A stretch of DNA of 64,000 nt from Pseudomonas fluorescens (GTDB lineage: Bacteria; Pseudomonadota; Gammaproteobacteria; Pseudomonadales; Pseudomonadaceae). The notes beneath the pieces are model-generated. The model saw nothing but the letters and a program-made list of their open reading frames with translations, did not search any database and was not told the origin of the DNA. Shown here piece by piece: positions 41,317-49,806 of this stretch (the first letter of the stretch is position 1; each line of letters starts with the position of its first letter). The position numbers and the translations under genes were made by a program. The stretch covers positions 620,001 to 684,000 of the forward strand of contig NZ_CP148752.1 of assembly GCF_040448305.1 (NCBI RefSeq). Direction: 5' to 3'.

Positions 41317-41640
41317 TCAGTGCGCACGTACCGCATGTACTTGTATTTCTACTCCAAGCGTAGCGCGAATTACGGCGAATATTGCAGCCAGGTTGTCCAT
41401 GCTTGGGTTGCCTTTGGCGGACAACATTCGATGGAGGCTTTTGCTGGGCTTTGCCGTTTCCTTTGCGAGTTCTTCAAAACCAACGGTGGCGTTGATGAGG
41501 TCGCGCAGGATGATCCGCGCCAATTCGGGTTCGCCGTTAAGAAACAGAGTAGCAGCCTCATCCAACAGTGCCTGGGCGAACTCGGGATCACGTTGGGCAC
41601 GCTCGGCAATGGTGTGTTTGTAGCTTCGGGTGAGCGCCAT
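41317..41640 (-). CDS. Antitoxin of a HigA/HI1420-type toxin-antitoxin pair
   Basis: A 107-residue Xre-like DNA-binding protein. The helix-turn-helix is visible as FEELAKETAKPSKSLHRMLSAKGNPSMDNLAAIF, with the NPSMDNL segment typical of the HI1420 addiction-module family. It starts 4 bases after the toxin stop on the same strand, so the order is toxin first, antitoxin second. It should neutralise the toxin and repress the shared promoter. Confidence 0.88.
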   Translation of the reverse strand: MALTRSYKHTIAERAQRDPEFAQALLDEAATLFLNGEPELARIILRDLINATVGFEELAKETAKPSKSLHRMLSAKGNPSMDNLAAIFAVIRATLGVEIQVHAVRAH

Positions 41641-41644
41641 GACG

Positions 41645-41980
41645 TTATCTCCGGTGTCGTTCGGTCTTTTTTCGGGATCGAAACTCGGCTATCAGTACTT
41701 TCGCCTGCTTGATGTCAGTTTTTTGTGTGGACTTGTCACCGCCACCAAAAAGGATGATCAGGTGTTTCCCTTCTTGAACGAGATAGATTCTATAGCCCGG
41801 GCCCCAATTTATCCGGTACTCGCCAAGCCCGTCGAACCACTTGATGTTTGATGTGTTTCCTAACTCAAGGCGCAGTAACGCGGTGGATACCTTAAGCGCG
41901 GCCTGCGCATTCAAGTTGGAAAACCAGCGACCAAAGGGGCTGGTTTCGTTTTCCTGTACGTATTCTTCGAGTGTGATCAC
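41645..41980 (-). CDS. RelE/HigB-superfamily toxin
   Basis: A 111-residue protein if begun at the GTG at 41980, which has AGGG 6 bases upstream. A TTG at 42001 would add 7 residues but has no ribosome site. RLELGNTSNIKWFDGLGEYRINWGPGYRIYLV and ILFGGGDKSTQKTDI are signatures of the phage-derived Gp49-like/HI1419 toxins. Members cleave mRNA at the ribosome. The pair separates the copper cluster from the cobalamin genes. Confidence 0.88.
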   Translation of the reverse strand: MITLEEYVQENETSPFGRWFSNLNAQAALKVSTALLRLELGNTSNIKWFDGLGEYRINWGPGYRIYLVQEGKHLIILFGGGDKSTQKTDIKQAKVLIAEFRSRKKTERHRR

Positions 41981-42036
41981 AGGCGGCCCTGACGGTAACA
42001 AATAGGTTACTTATCATGCAAGCCGATAATCCTGAC

Positions 42037-42762
42037 CTAATGAACGAAGATCGACAATGCGCCAAGTGTTTCCTCAGGCGTCAGGAACTCCCAATCAACC
42101 CCCGGCAACACCGGCCGTTTCAATACGATCACCGGCACACCACGCTCACGCGCCACTTCCAGCTTCGGCTCGGTCGCCGTGCTGCCGCTGTTCTTGCTGA
42201 TCAGCACGTCGATGTTTCGCCGTTCGAACAACCCACGTTCATCGTCGATCAGGAAGGGTCCCCGTGCGCCGATCACTTCGCAGCGCTCGTTGCCCGGGTA
42301 CACATCCAGTGCGCGCAGGGTCCAGAATTGCTCCGCAGGAATTTCGTCCAGGTGTTGCAGGGGCTCGCGACCGAGGGTGAACAGCGGGCGACGGAAGGGC
42401 TTCAGGGCTTCGATCAGTCCGGCCCAATCGCTGACTTCCCGCCAGTCATCACCCGCCTGGGCTTGCCAGGCCGGACGCCGTAACGCCCAGCAGGGAATGC
42501 CGCTCAAGCGCGCGGCGGTCGCGGCGTTCTGGCTGATTTGGGCGGCGTAGGGGTGAGTGGCGTCGAGCAGCAGATCGATGCCTTCATCGCGAATAAATTG
42601 CGCCAGACCCTCGGCACCACCGTAGCCGCCGACGCGAACCCGGCATTGCAGATCCGTCGGCACCCGACCGACACCGGCCAGGCTGTAGATATGTTGCGGT
42701 CCCAGCGTGCGGGCAATGGCCATGGCTTCGGTCACGCCGCCGAGCAACAGGATGCGCTTCAT
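42037..42762 (-). CDS. cobK: Precorrin-6A reductase
   Basis: A 241-residue protein. It opens MKRILLLGGVTEAMAIARTL, the NADPH-binding glycine loop of CobK/CbiJ. DLLLDATHPYAAQISQNAA and LISKNSGSTATEPKLEVA are family signatures. It reduces a corrin precursor (precorrin-6A to 6B). It overlaps cbiD by 4 bases at the end of the minus-strand cob operon. Confidence 0.95.
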   Translation of the reverse strand: MKRILLLGGVTEAMAIARTLGPQHIYSLAGVGRVPTDLQCRVRVGGYGGAEGLAQFIRDEGIDLLLDATHPYAAQISQNAATAARLSGIPCWALRRPAWQAQAGDDWREVSDWAGLIEALKPFRRPLFTLGREPLQHLDEIPAEQFWTLRALDVYPGNERCEVIGARGPFLIDDERGLFERRNIDVLISKNSGSTATEPKLEVARERGVPVIVLKRPVLPGVDWEFLTPEETLGALSIFVH

Positions 42763-43856
42763 TGAAATGCTCCTGCATGGCCAACGATTCCGCCCTGGCG
42801 ATCGATGGCGAAGACTTCCACCTGAACCTGCGCCGGCACCACGCTACGGGCAAAGTCCAGGGCGTGGTGACAGACTGCATCACCCAGGGCGACCCCGGCT
42901 GCGGCGGCCATGGCCAGTGCCTGCTGGCTGGTGTTGGCCTCGCGAATATTCTGCTGCAGCGCCGCATCGGCGCCGACCTGCGCCGCCCACAGCGCCAGTT
43001 GCGGCAGGTCAATGCTCGAATGGCGACTGTGCAAATCCATGTGCCCGGCCGCCAGTTTGCTGATCTTGCCAAAACCACCGCACAGGCTGAGTTTATCCAC
43101 GGGTACTTTGCGCAGGTGCTTGAGCACGGCGCCAACGAAGTCGCCCATTTCGATCAGGGCGATTTCCGGCAGATTGTAGACCCGGCGCATGGTGTCTTCA
43201 CTGGCGTTGCCGGTGCAGGCGGCGATGTGCAGGTAACCGTTGGTTTTCGCCACGTCGATGCCCTGGTGGATCGAGGCGATGTAGGCCGCACAGGAAAACG
43301 GCCGGACGATGCCACTGGTGCCGAGGATCGACAGGCCGCCAAGAATGCCCAGGCGCGGGTTCATGGTTTTCAGTGCCAGTGCCTCGCCGTTCTCGACATT
43401 GACCGTGACCTCGAAGCCGCCGCTGTAGCCGAGTTCGTCGGCCAGTCGGGCCAAGTGTTCGCTGATCATTTTGCGCGGCACCGGGTTGATCGCGGGCTCG
43501 CCGACACCCAGCACCAGCCCGGGCCGGGTCACGGTGCCGACGCCGCGACCGGCCTTGAAGCGAGTCCCCGGTTCGCTGCTCAGGCGCACCTGGGAGTAGA
43601 GCAGGGCACCGTGGGTCACGTCCGGATCGTCACCGGCGTCTTTGAGGGTTCCCGCTTCGGCGCCGTCCTCGGTGAGGCGGCAGAACTCCAGGCGCATCTG
43701 CACTTGTTTGCCCTTGGGCAACACGATTTCCACCGCATCGGTCGATGTGCCATCCAGCAGCAGACGCGCGGCGGCGAGGCTGGTGGCCGTGGCGCAACTG
43801 CCGGTGGTCAGGCCACTGCGCAGGGGGGCGGGTTGTTCGGCGGTTTCGTCACGCAT
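42759..43856 (-). CDS. cbiD: Cobalt-precorrin-5B C1-methyltransferase
   Basis: A 365-residue protein with LRSGLTTGSCATATSLAAARLLL at its start and TSGIVRPFSCAAYIASIHQGIDVA in the middle, both CbiD signatures. It methylates C1 during ring contraction chemistry. CbiD belongs to the anaerobic pathway as named in enterics, yet pseudomonads use it within an otherwise aerobic-type gene set. It overlaps both neighbours (8 bases with cobL, 4 with cobK). Confidence 0.95.
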   Translation of the reverse strand: MRDETAEQPAPLRSGLTTGSCATATSLAAARLLLDGTSTDAVEIVLPKGKQVQMRLEFCRLTEDGAEAGTLKDAGDDPDVTHGALLYSQVRLSSEPGTRFKAGRGVGTVTRPGLVLGVGEPAINPVPRKMISEHLARLADELGYSGGFEVTVNVENGEALALKTMNPRLGILGGLSILGTSGIVRPFSCAAYIASIHQGIDVAKTNGYLHIAACTGNASEDTMRRVYNLPEIALIEMGDFVGAVLKHLRKVPVDKLSLCGGFGKISKLAAGHMDLHSRHSSIDLPQLALWAAQVGADAALQQNIREANTSQQALAMAAAAGVALGDAVCHHALDFARSVVPAQVQVEVFAIDRQGGIVGHAGAFQ

Positions 43857-45060
43857 CGAAGGGTTTCGTCACGTCCAGCAAGGTAATCGGCAAGGCCTGG
43901 CGCCAGGTGTCGAAGTCGCCCAGCGGTTGTACCTGGGCGATATGAATGCGGGTCAACTCCCCGCCGTGTTGCTCGCGCCAGGCCATCAGGGTCATTTCAC
44001 TTTGCAGGGTGACTGCGTTGGCAATCAGCCGGCCACCGGGTTTGAGTTCGGCCCAACAGGTATCGAGCACGCCTTCGCGGGTGACACCGCCGCCAATGAA
44101 TATCGCATCCGGCCGCTCCAGTCCGGCCAATGCCTGTGGCGCGCTGCCGCGAACCAGTTGCAGGCCGGGAACGCCGAGGGCATCGCGGTTATGTTCGATC
44201 AACGCTTGTCGGCCCGCATCCGCCTCGATGGCCAGTGCGCGGCAACCGGGGTGGGCGCGCATCCATTCGATGCCGATCGAGCCACTGCCGGCGCCGACGT
44301 CCCACAACAGTTCGCCAGGGACCGGGGCCAGGCGCGCGAGGGTGATGGCGCGTACATCGCGTTTGGTCAATTGGCCGTCGTGCTGGAACGCCGAGTCCGG
44401 CAGACCGGCCAGTCGCGACAGGCGCAGCGTGTTCGGCTCGGCGATGCACTCGATGGCGATCAGGTTCAGGTCGGCGATCACAGGATCGGCCCAGTCGCTG
44501 GCGGTGCCATCGATGCGACGTTCGGCTTCACCGCCCAAATGTTCGAGCACGGTTATTCGGCTCGGACCGAAGCCACGTTCGCGCAACAGTGCAGCGATGG
44601 CGGCGGGGCTGCGGCCGTCGTTGCTCAACACCAGCAAGCGCACGCCACTGGACAATTGCGCGTTGAGTGCGGCGACGGGGCGGGCAACCACCGACAACGT
44701 GACCACATCCTGCAAGGGCCAGCCCATTCGCGCCGCGGCCAGTGAGCAGGAGGACGGCGCGGGAAGTGTCAGCATCTCGGCCGCGGGGAGTTGCCGGGCG
44801 AGGCTGGCGCCGACGCCGAAAAACATCGGATCGCCACTGGCCAGGACGCAAACGGGTTCGCCACGGTGCGACAGCAGCGATTCAAGGCAGAAGGGGCTCG
44901 GCCACGGCTGGCGCTCGCCGCGTATGCACGGCGGGAGCAAGTCCAGATGCCGCTGGCCGCCGAAGATTTTCGCGGCGCGCAACAACGCATGCCGGGCGTT
45001 CTTGCCCAGGCCCTTGAAACCGTCTTCGCCGATGCCTACTACCGTCAGCCAGGGTGTCAT
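43849..45060 (-). CDS. cobL: Precorrin-6Y C5,15-methyltransferase (decarboxylating)
   Basis: A 403-residue fusion: an N-terminal CbiE-type SAM methylase (WLTVVGIGEDGFKGL, VCVLASGDPMFFGVGASL) and a C-terminal CbiT-type Rossmann methylase (LLWDVGAGSGSIGIEWMRA). The start is at 45060 (MTPWLTV). It methylates C5 and C15 and decarboxylates the acetate side chain. First gene of the cobL-cbiD-cobK operon, divergent from cobG. Confidence 0.95.
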   Translation of the reverse strand: MTPWLTVVGIGEDGFKGLGKNARHALLRAAKIFGGQRHLDLLPPCIRGERQPWPSPFCLESLLSHRGEPVCVLASGDPMFFGVGASLARQLPAAEMLTLPAPSSCSLAAARMGWPLQDVVTLSVVARPVAALNAQLSSGVRLLVLSNDGRSPAAIAALLRERGFGPSRITVLEHLGGEAERRIDGTASDWADPVIADLNLIAIECIAEPNTLRLSRLAGLPDSAFQHDGQLTKRDVRAITLARLAPVPGELLWDVGAGSGSIGIEWMRAHPGCRALAIEADAGRQALIEHNRDALGVPGLQLVRGSAPQALAGLERPDAIFIGGGVTREGVLDTCWAELKPGGRLIANAVTLQSEMTLMAWREQHGGELTRIHIAQVQPLGDFDTWRQALPITLLDVTKPFDA

Positions 45061-45228
45061 GCCATTCCTCAATCACGCGTTCAACGTTGTTGGGCGGCAT
45101 GATAGCGCGGGTTCCTTGAGCTGACTGCCTTGTCTTCCCGACCGGAGTCTTTTCATGCAGCGAAGTAAAGCAGGCATAATACCGCGCTCTTTCGCCGTGA
45201 ACTGCCTCGCCACCTGAACGGGTCCGCC

Positions 45229-46551
45229 TTGAACGAACGTCCACTGTCCGCTGCCTTACGCCCCTCGGCCTGTCCGGGGTTGCTGCGTATTGTCCCGGCG
45301 CTGGATGGCGGCATCTGCCGGATCAAGTTGGACGGTGGTTCGATCAGCAGCGACCAGGGCGACGCCGTAGCGTCTGCGGCCGAGCGTTACGCCAGCGGGG
45401 CGATCGAGGCGACCAACCGGGCCAATCTGCAGATCCGTGGCATTGGCGATGAGCAAGCGGCGTTGATCGATAGCCTGCTGGCCGCCGATCTGGGGCCGCG
45501 CACGGCGGCTGGCGACGATGTGCGCAACCTGATGCTCAGCCCCGGCGCCGGGATCGATCGGCGCATGCTGTTCGACACTCGCCCGCTGGCCGGACAGATT
45601 CTCGCCACACTGCAAAGCCAGGAAGCGTTCCACGACCTCAGTGCCAAGTTCGCCGTGCAACTCGATGGTGGCGAAGACCTGACGATGCTCGAGCATCCCC
45701 ATGACCTGTGGCTCTCGGCGTTTGAACAAGACGGCGAGCAACGGCTGGCGTTCGGTCTGGCGGGATGCCCGACGGACAGCCCCGCCGGTTCGGTTGCACT
45801 GGCTGACGGGCACGCGCTGGTGGTCGCGGTCCTTGAGTTGTTCCTTGAACTGGCGCGCCCCGAGCAGACGCGGATGCGCCATTTGTTGGCCGAGTGCCCG
45901 ATCGAGGGCATTGTGCTTCGACTGGCCGAGCGAGTGCCGCTGCAAGCTGTTGTCGGTTGGCAGCGGGTTTCGGGTTCCAGTGATTTGCACCTGGGTGCCC
46001 ATCCCCAGGCCGAGTCCGGTGTTGTCTATGTGGGAGCCGTCCCGCCGCTGGGGCGGCTCGATCCGGCGATGCTGCGGGGGGTGGCACAACTGGCGCGCGA
46101 GTTCGGTGATGCCAGTCTGCGCTTCACACCCTGGCAAAGCCTGCTGCTGCCCAATGTCCGCATGGAAAACGCCGCCGAAGTCATACGGCGTTTGCAACGT
46201 CTGGGCTTGTCCTGTGAAGCCGGTCAGCCATTGTCCCGGTTGATCGCCTGCACCGGTTCCAGCGGTTGCGCCAAGGGATTGGCCGAGACCAAGGGCGATG
46301 CCCTGCAACTGGCCGCGCTGCTGCACCGCCATGGACCGGCGCCGAACATGCACCTGAGCGGTTGCCCGCGTTCCTGCGCCGCCGCGCATACGGCGCCCGT
46401 CACATTACTGGCCGTCGCCCAAGGTCACTACGATCTCTATTTTCGCGATGCAGCGCAGCCGGGATTCGGCGCGCTTCACGCACGCAACCTTACTATTGAA
46501 GCGGTCGCGGCCCTGCTCGACGCCCGCTCACGGAGCCCCCTTGATGCTTGA
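45229..46551 (+). CDS. cobG: Precorrin-3B synthase
   Basis: A 440-residue protein related to sulfite/nitrite reductases, with two ferredoxin-like repeats. The four cysteines for the 4Fe-4S centre are in CTGSSGCAKG and LSGCPRSCAA. CobG uses O2 to hydroxylate precorrin-3A, the step that defines the aerobic cobalamin route. It leads the plus-strand operon cobG-cobH-cobI-cobJ, with a 168-base divergent gap to cobL. Its end overlaps cobH by 8 bases. Confidence 0.93.
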   Translation: MNERPLSAALRPSACPGLLRIVPALDGGICRIKLDGGSISSDQGDAVASAAERYASGAIEATNRANLQIRGIGDEQAALIDSLLAADLGPRTAAGDDVRNLMLSPGAGIDRRMLFDTRPLAGQILATLQSQEAFHDLSAKFAVQLDGGEDLTMLEHPHDLWLSAFEQDGEQRLAFGLAGCPTDSPAGSVALADGHALVVAVLELFLELARPEQTRMRHLLAECPIEGIVLRLAERVPLQAVVGWQRVSGSSDLHLGAHPQAESGVVYVGAVPPLGRLDPAMLRGVAQLAREFGDASLRFTPWQSLLLPNVRMENAAEVIRRLQRLGLSCEAGQPLSRLIACTGSSGCAKGLAETKGDALQLAALLHRHGPAPNMHLSGCPRSCAAAHTAPVTLLAVAQGHYDLYFRDAAQPGFGALHARNLTIEAVAALLDARSRSPLDA

Positions 46552-47170
46552 TTACATCCGCGACGGTCAGGAGATCTATCGCAACTCTTTCGCGATCATT
46601 CGCGCCGAGGCCAACCTCGAGCGAATCCCAGGCGATCTGGAGAAACTCGCGGTCCGTGTGATTCACGCCTGCGGCATGGTCGAGGCCATCGACGGTTTGC
46701 AGTTTTCCGAAGGGGCGGGCAAGGCCGGGCGTGATGCGCTGGCGGCCGGCGCGCCGATTCTGTGCGATGCGCGGATGGTCTCCGAAGGCGTTACCCGCGC
46801 GCGGTTGCCGGCGAACAATCCGGTGATCTGCACCTTGCGCGACGAGAGTGTTCCGGAACTGGCTCGTGAATTGGGTAACACCCGCTCAGCCGCTGCGCTG
46901 GAACTGTGGCGTCCGCACCTCGAAGGCAGCGTGGTGGTCATCGGCAACGCCCCGACGGCACTGTTTTACTTGCTAGAAATGCTCGACGCCGGTGCGCTAA
47001 AACCGGCGCTGATCCTCGGCTTCCCGGTGGGCTTCGTCGGCGCCGCCGAATCCAAGGCAGCGCTGGCGGCCGACAGCCGTGGCGTGCCTTTTGTCATCAT
47101 GCAGGGTCGCCTGGGCGGTAGCGCCATGGCCGCCGCTGCCGTCAATGCCCTCGCCACGGAGATCGAATGA
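46544..47170 (+). CDS. cobH: Precorrin-8X methylmutase
   Basis: A 208-residue protein starting MLDYIRDGQEIYRNSFAIIR. RVIHACGMVEAI holds the catalytic histidine, and IGNAPTALFYLLEML and LGFPVGFVGAAESKAAL are CobH/CbiC signatures. It moves the C11 methyl group to C12, giving hydrogenobyrinate. The ATG lies inside the 3' end of cobG. Confidence 0.96.
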   Translation: MLDYIRDGQEIYRNSFAIIRAEANLERIPGDLEKLAVRVIHACGMVEAIDGLQFSEGAGKAGRDALAAGAPILCDARMVSEGVTRARLPANNPVICTLRDESVPELARELGNTRSAAALELWRPHLEGSVVVIGNAPTALFYLLEMLDAGALKPALILGFPVGFVGAAESKAALAADSRGVPFVIMQGRLGGSAMAAAAVNALATEIE

Positions 47171-47901
47171 TGCAGCAACCTGGACGTTTGATCGGCCTCG
47201 GCGTCGGCCCCGGTGATCCGGAACTGATTACCATCAAGGCTCTGCGTTTGCTGCGCGAGTCGCCGGTGGTGGCGTATTTCGTGGCCAAGGGCAAGAAAGG
47301 CAACGCCTTCGGCATCATCGAAGCGCATCTGCAGGAAGCGCAGAATCTGTTGCCGCTGGTATATCCAGTGACCACCGAGGCGTTGCCGGCGCCGTTATCC
47401 TACGAGCAAGTGATCAGCGACTTCTACGATGACGCCGCCACAGAACTGGCGACGCATCTCGATGCCGGTCGCGACGTGGCGGTGATCTGCGAGGGCGATC
47501 CGTTCTTCTACGGCTCCTACATGTACCTGCACGACCGGCTCGCCGAGCGTTATCAGGCCGAAGTCGTGCCGGGCGTGTGCTCGATGCTCGGCGGCGCCTC
47601 GGTGCTCGGTGCGCCGCTGGTGTATCGCAATCAGAGTCTGTCGGTTTTGTCCGGTGTGCTGCCGCACGACGAACTCAAGCGTCGCCTGGCCGATGCCGAT
47701 GCGGCCGTCATCATGAAACTGGGGCGCAACTTTCCCAAGGTTCGCCAGGTGCTGGAGGAACTCGGCCTGGCCGAACGTGCGTTGTACGTCGAGCGCGCAA
47801 CCATGGCCAATCAGAAGATCGTGCCGCTGGATCAGGTCGAGCCGATGTCCTCGCCGTATTTCTCGCTGATCATCGTTCCCGGTGAAAGGTGGCAAGGCTG
47901 A
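47167..47901 (+). CDS. cobI: Precorrin-2 C20-methyltransferase
   Basis: A 244-residue SAM methylase of the tetrapyrrole family. It shows RLIGLGVGPGDPELITIKAL, AVICEGDPFFYGSYMYLHDRL and VPGVCSMLGGASVLG. It methylates precorrin-2 at C20. It overlaps cobH by 4 bases; two ATGs in a row begin the gene. Confidence 0.96.
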   Translation: MMQQPGRLIGLGVGPGDPELITIKALRLLRESPVVAYFVAKGKKGNAFGIIEAHLQEAQNLLPLVYPVTTEALPAPLSYEQVISDFYDDAATELATHLDAGRDVAVICEGDPFFYGSYMYLHDRLAERYQAEVVPGVCSMLGGASVLGAPLVYRNQSLSVLSGVLPHDELKRRLADADAAVIMKLGRNFPKVRQVLEELGLAERALYVERATMANQKIVPLDQVEPMSSPYFSLIIVPGERWQG

Positions 47902-49604
47902 TGACCCGTCCAGTTCCGGCGATTGTCATTCTCGGCAATGGCAGCCTCGCTACCGCACGCAGCATTCAGCAGGTGTACCCCGAAGCCCTTATCCATGGCC
48001 TGGCCGAACGGGTCGAAGGCGCGGATCGGGCCTATCACGAATTCGGCGCGACCCTGCGCGAGCTCTATCAACAGGGCACACCGATCATTGCCCTGTGCGC
48101 GGCGGGGATCGTGATCCGCACGCTGGCGCCCCTGTTGCTGGAAAAGGGCGCCGAGCCACCGGTATTGGCGGTGGCTGAAGACGGCAGTGCCGTGGTTCCA
48201 CTATTGGGCGGTCTCGGTGGGGTGAATGTGATGGCGCGGGAGATTGCCGCCGTGCTTGAAGTCGCTGCGGCGATCACCACCAGCGGCGAGTTGCGTTTCG
48301 GCACGTGCCTGCTCAACCCGCCCAGCGGTTATGCCCTTGGCGATCTGGAACTGGGCAAGCGGTTCGTTTCCGATTTGCTCGCCGGCGAAACCGTGCGCAT
48401 CGAGGGTGAGGCTCCGTGGCTGGCGCAGGCGCAGTTGCCCGAAGATGCGCAGGCTCGACTGGCGGTGCATGTCGGTCATGTCGAACGGACACCCGCGGCC
48501 AACGAATTGTTGATCTACCCGCGCAATGTGGTGGTCGCTGTGGATGCCGGCGTGGAGAACATCGCGCAGGCGGTGCGCGACGCATTGCATCAGGCAAAAA
48601 TTGCCGTGCAGTCGCTGGCCTGTCTGTTGGCGGCCGATACCGAAATGGCCAGCGCGGCGTTGCGCGAAGCTGCGCTTGAATTGGGCGTGCCGTTGCGCTT
48701 TGGTCACGCGGAGAAGGCGCTTGGCGAACGTCTGCGTACTGCGATAGCCCAGCCCGTTTCCATGCTTGGTAGCGACACCGTCGCCATTGCGGTGGCAGAG
48801 CAGCCGCTGGACCCGTTGCAGATCGGCCGCCCTCGCGGACGCCTGGCGGTGATCGGCCTCGGGCCGGGTGCTGCCGAGCTGATGGTGCCGGCCGTGAAGG
48901 CTGAACTGGCCCGCGCCAACGATGTATTGGGCTACGAAACCTACGTGCGCATGGCCGGGCCGTTTCGCGCCGATCAGGTGCTGCATTGCACGGACAACCG
49001 CGAAGAGATGCAGCGCGCCCGTCACGCTTTCGAACTGGCGGCCCAAGGGCGTTCGGTGGTGGTGGTTTCTTCGGGGGATCCGGGGGTGTTCGCCATGGCA
49101 GCGGCGGTGCTGGAAGCGTTGCATGAATCCAGCGACGCCCATTGGCATAACGTTGATCTCGAGATTCTGCCGGGGGTTTCCGCCTCGCTGGCGACGGCCG
49201 CCCAGGCTGGTGCACCGCTGGGTCATGACTTCTGCGTGCTGTCGCTGTCGGATAACCTCAAGCCTTGGGCAATCATCGAGAAACGCCTGGACCTGGCCGC
49301 GCAAGCCGATCTGGCCCTGGCCTTCTACAACCCGATCTCGCGTTCGCGGCCATGGCAATTGGGCCAGGCGCTGGACATCGTCACCCGGCACCGCGAGCCT
49401 GAGACTCCCGTGGTGCTGGGGCGTGATATCGGGCGTCCGGGGCAGACGCTGCGGGTCACCACCCTTGGCCAGTTGACCCCGGATCAGGTCGACATGCGCA
49501 CCATGGTGTTGATCGGTTCATCCCTGACCTGCGTTTTTCCACGCACTGGCGGCGGGGAGTGGGTCTACACGCCACGCTGGTATGGCAGTAAACCAGTATC
49601 CTGA
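47901..49604 (+). CDS. cobJ: CbiG-CobJ fusion: precorrin-3B C17-methyltransferase with CbiG domain
   Basis: A 567-residue protein. The ATG at 47901 shares one base with the cobI TGA; a GTG 4 codons earlier is possible. Residues 1-315 are CbiG-like (IALCAAGIVIRTLAPLL, VVPLLGGLGGVNVMAREIA, VVAVDAGVEN). Residues about 325-560 are CobJ/CbiH (RLAVIGLGPGAAELMVPAVKAEL, VVVVSSGDPGVFAMAAAVLE, LPGVSASLATAAQAGAPLGHDF). CobJ methylates C17 with ring contraction, and CbiG opens the delta-lactone in the anaerobic route. The joining of both in one chain is common in pseudomonads. Confidence 0.94.
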   Translation: MTRPVPAIVILGNGSLATARSIQQVYPEALIHGLAERVEGADRAYHEFGATLRELYQQGTPIIALCAAGIVIRTLAPLLLEKGAEPPVLAVAEDGSAVVPLLGGLGGVNVMAREIAAVLEVAAAITTSGELRFGTCLLNPPSGYALGDLELGKRFVSDLLAGETVRIEGEAPWLAQAQLPEDAQARLAVHVGHVERTPAANELLIYPRNVVVAVDAGVENIAQAVRDALHQAKIAVQSLACLLAADTEMASAALREAALELGVPLRFGHAEKALGERLRTAIAQPVSMLGSDTVAIAVAEQPLDPLQIGRPRGRLAVIGLGPGAAELMVPAVKAELARANDVLGYETYVRMAGPFRADQVLHCTDNREEMQRARHAFELAAQGRSVVVVSSGDPGVFAMAAAVLEALHESSDAHWHNVDLEILPGVSASLATAAQAGAPLGHDFCVLSLSDNLKPWAIIEKRLDLAAQADLALAFYNPISRSRPWQLGQALDIVTRHREPETPVVLGRDIGRPGQTLRVTTLGQLTPDQVDMRTMVLIGSSLTCVFPRTGGGEWVYTPRWYGSKPVS

Positions 49605-49609
49605 GTTGT

Positions 49610-49694
49610 AGCGGCCTGGTTTTCCGGGCCGCTGTTTCAAAAAATACAAACTAACGATTAGCCCACGGTCAATGAAAGTTGTCGTGGGTTTTTT
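49610..49694 (+). terminator. Terminator region after cobJ
   Basis: Two hairpins: AGCGGCC/GGCCGCT (49610-49633), and CCCACG/CGTGGG followed by TTTTTT (49662-49694). The second, with its T run, is the better terminator. Confidence 0.65.
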
Positions 49695-49806
49695 GATGCT
49701 TGCTATTTGAAATAAGTTTTAAGTGTTTTTGTTTTGAATGGGGCGGTGTTTTGTTTTAGTTTGAGGTTGTCGCATGGAGTGGCAAGTTAATTAAATGGAG
49801 ATTTAA
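49695..49806. other. AT-rich leader of the paralogous pair
   Basis: About 110 bases strongly enriched in T and A (AAATAAGTTTTAAGTG, GTTTTGTTTTAG, TTAATTAAATGG), unlike the surrounding GC-rich core. It ends in a TGGAG ribosome site for the next gene. It is probably the promoter and may mark transferred DNA. Confidence 0.55.

Noticed and set aside
41987..42001. TTG start at 42001 for the RelE/HigB toxin
   Set aside because: It lacks a ribosome site, while the GTG at 41980 has AGGG at proper distance. Kept only as an alternative.
45061..45228. Cobalamin riboswitch in the cobL-cobG divergent gap
   Set aside because: No B12 box (AGCCAGGAGACCTGCC-like) or conserved core was found, and 168 bases shared by two divergent promoters is too short for one. 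Biosynthesis genes in pseudomonads often lack it.
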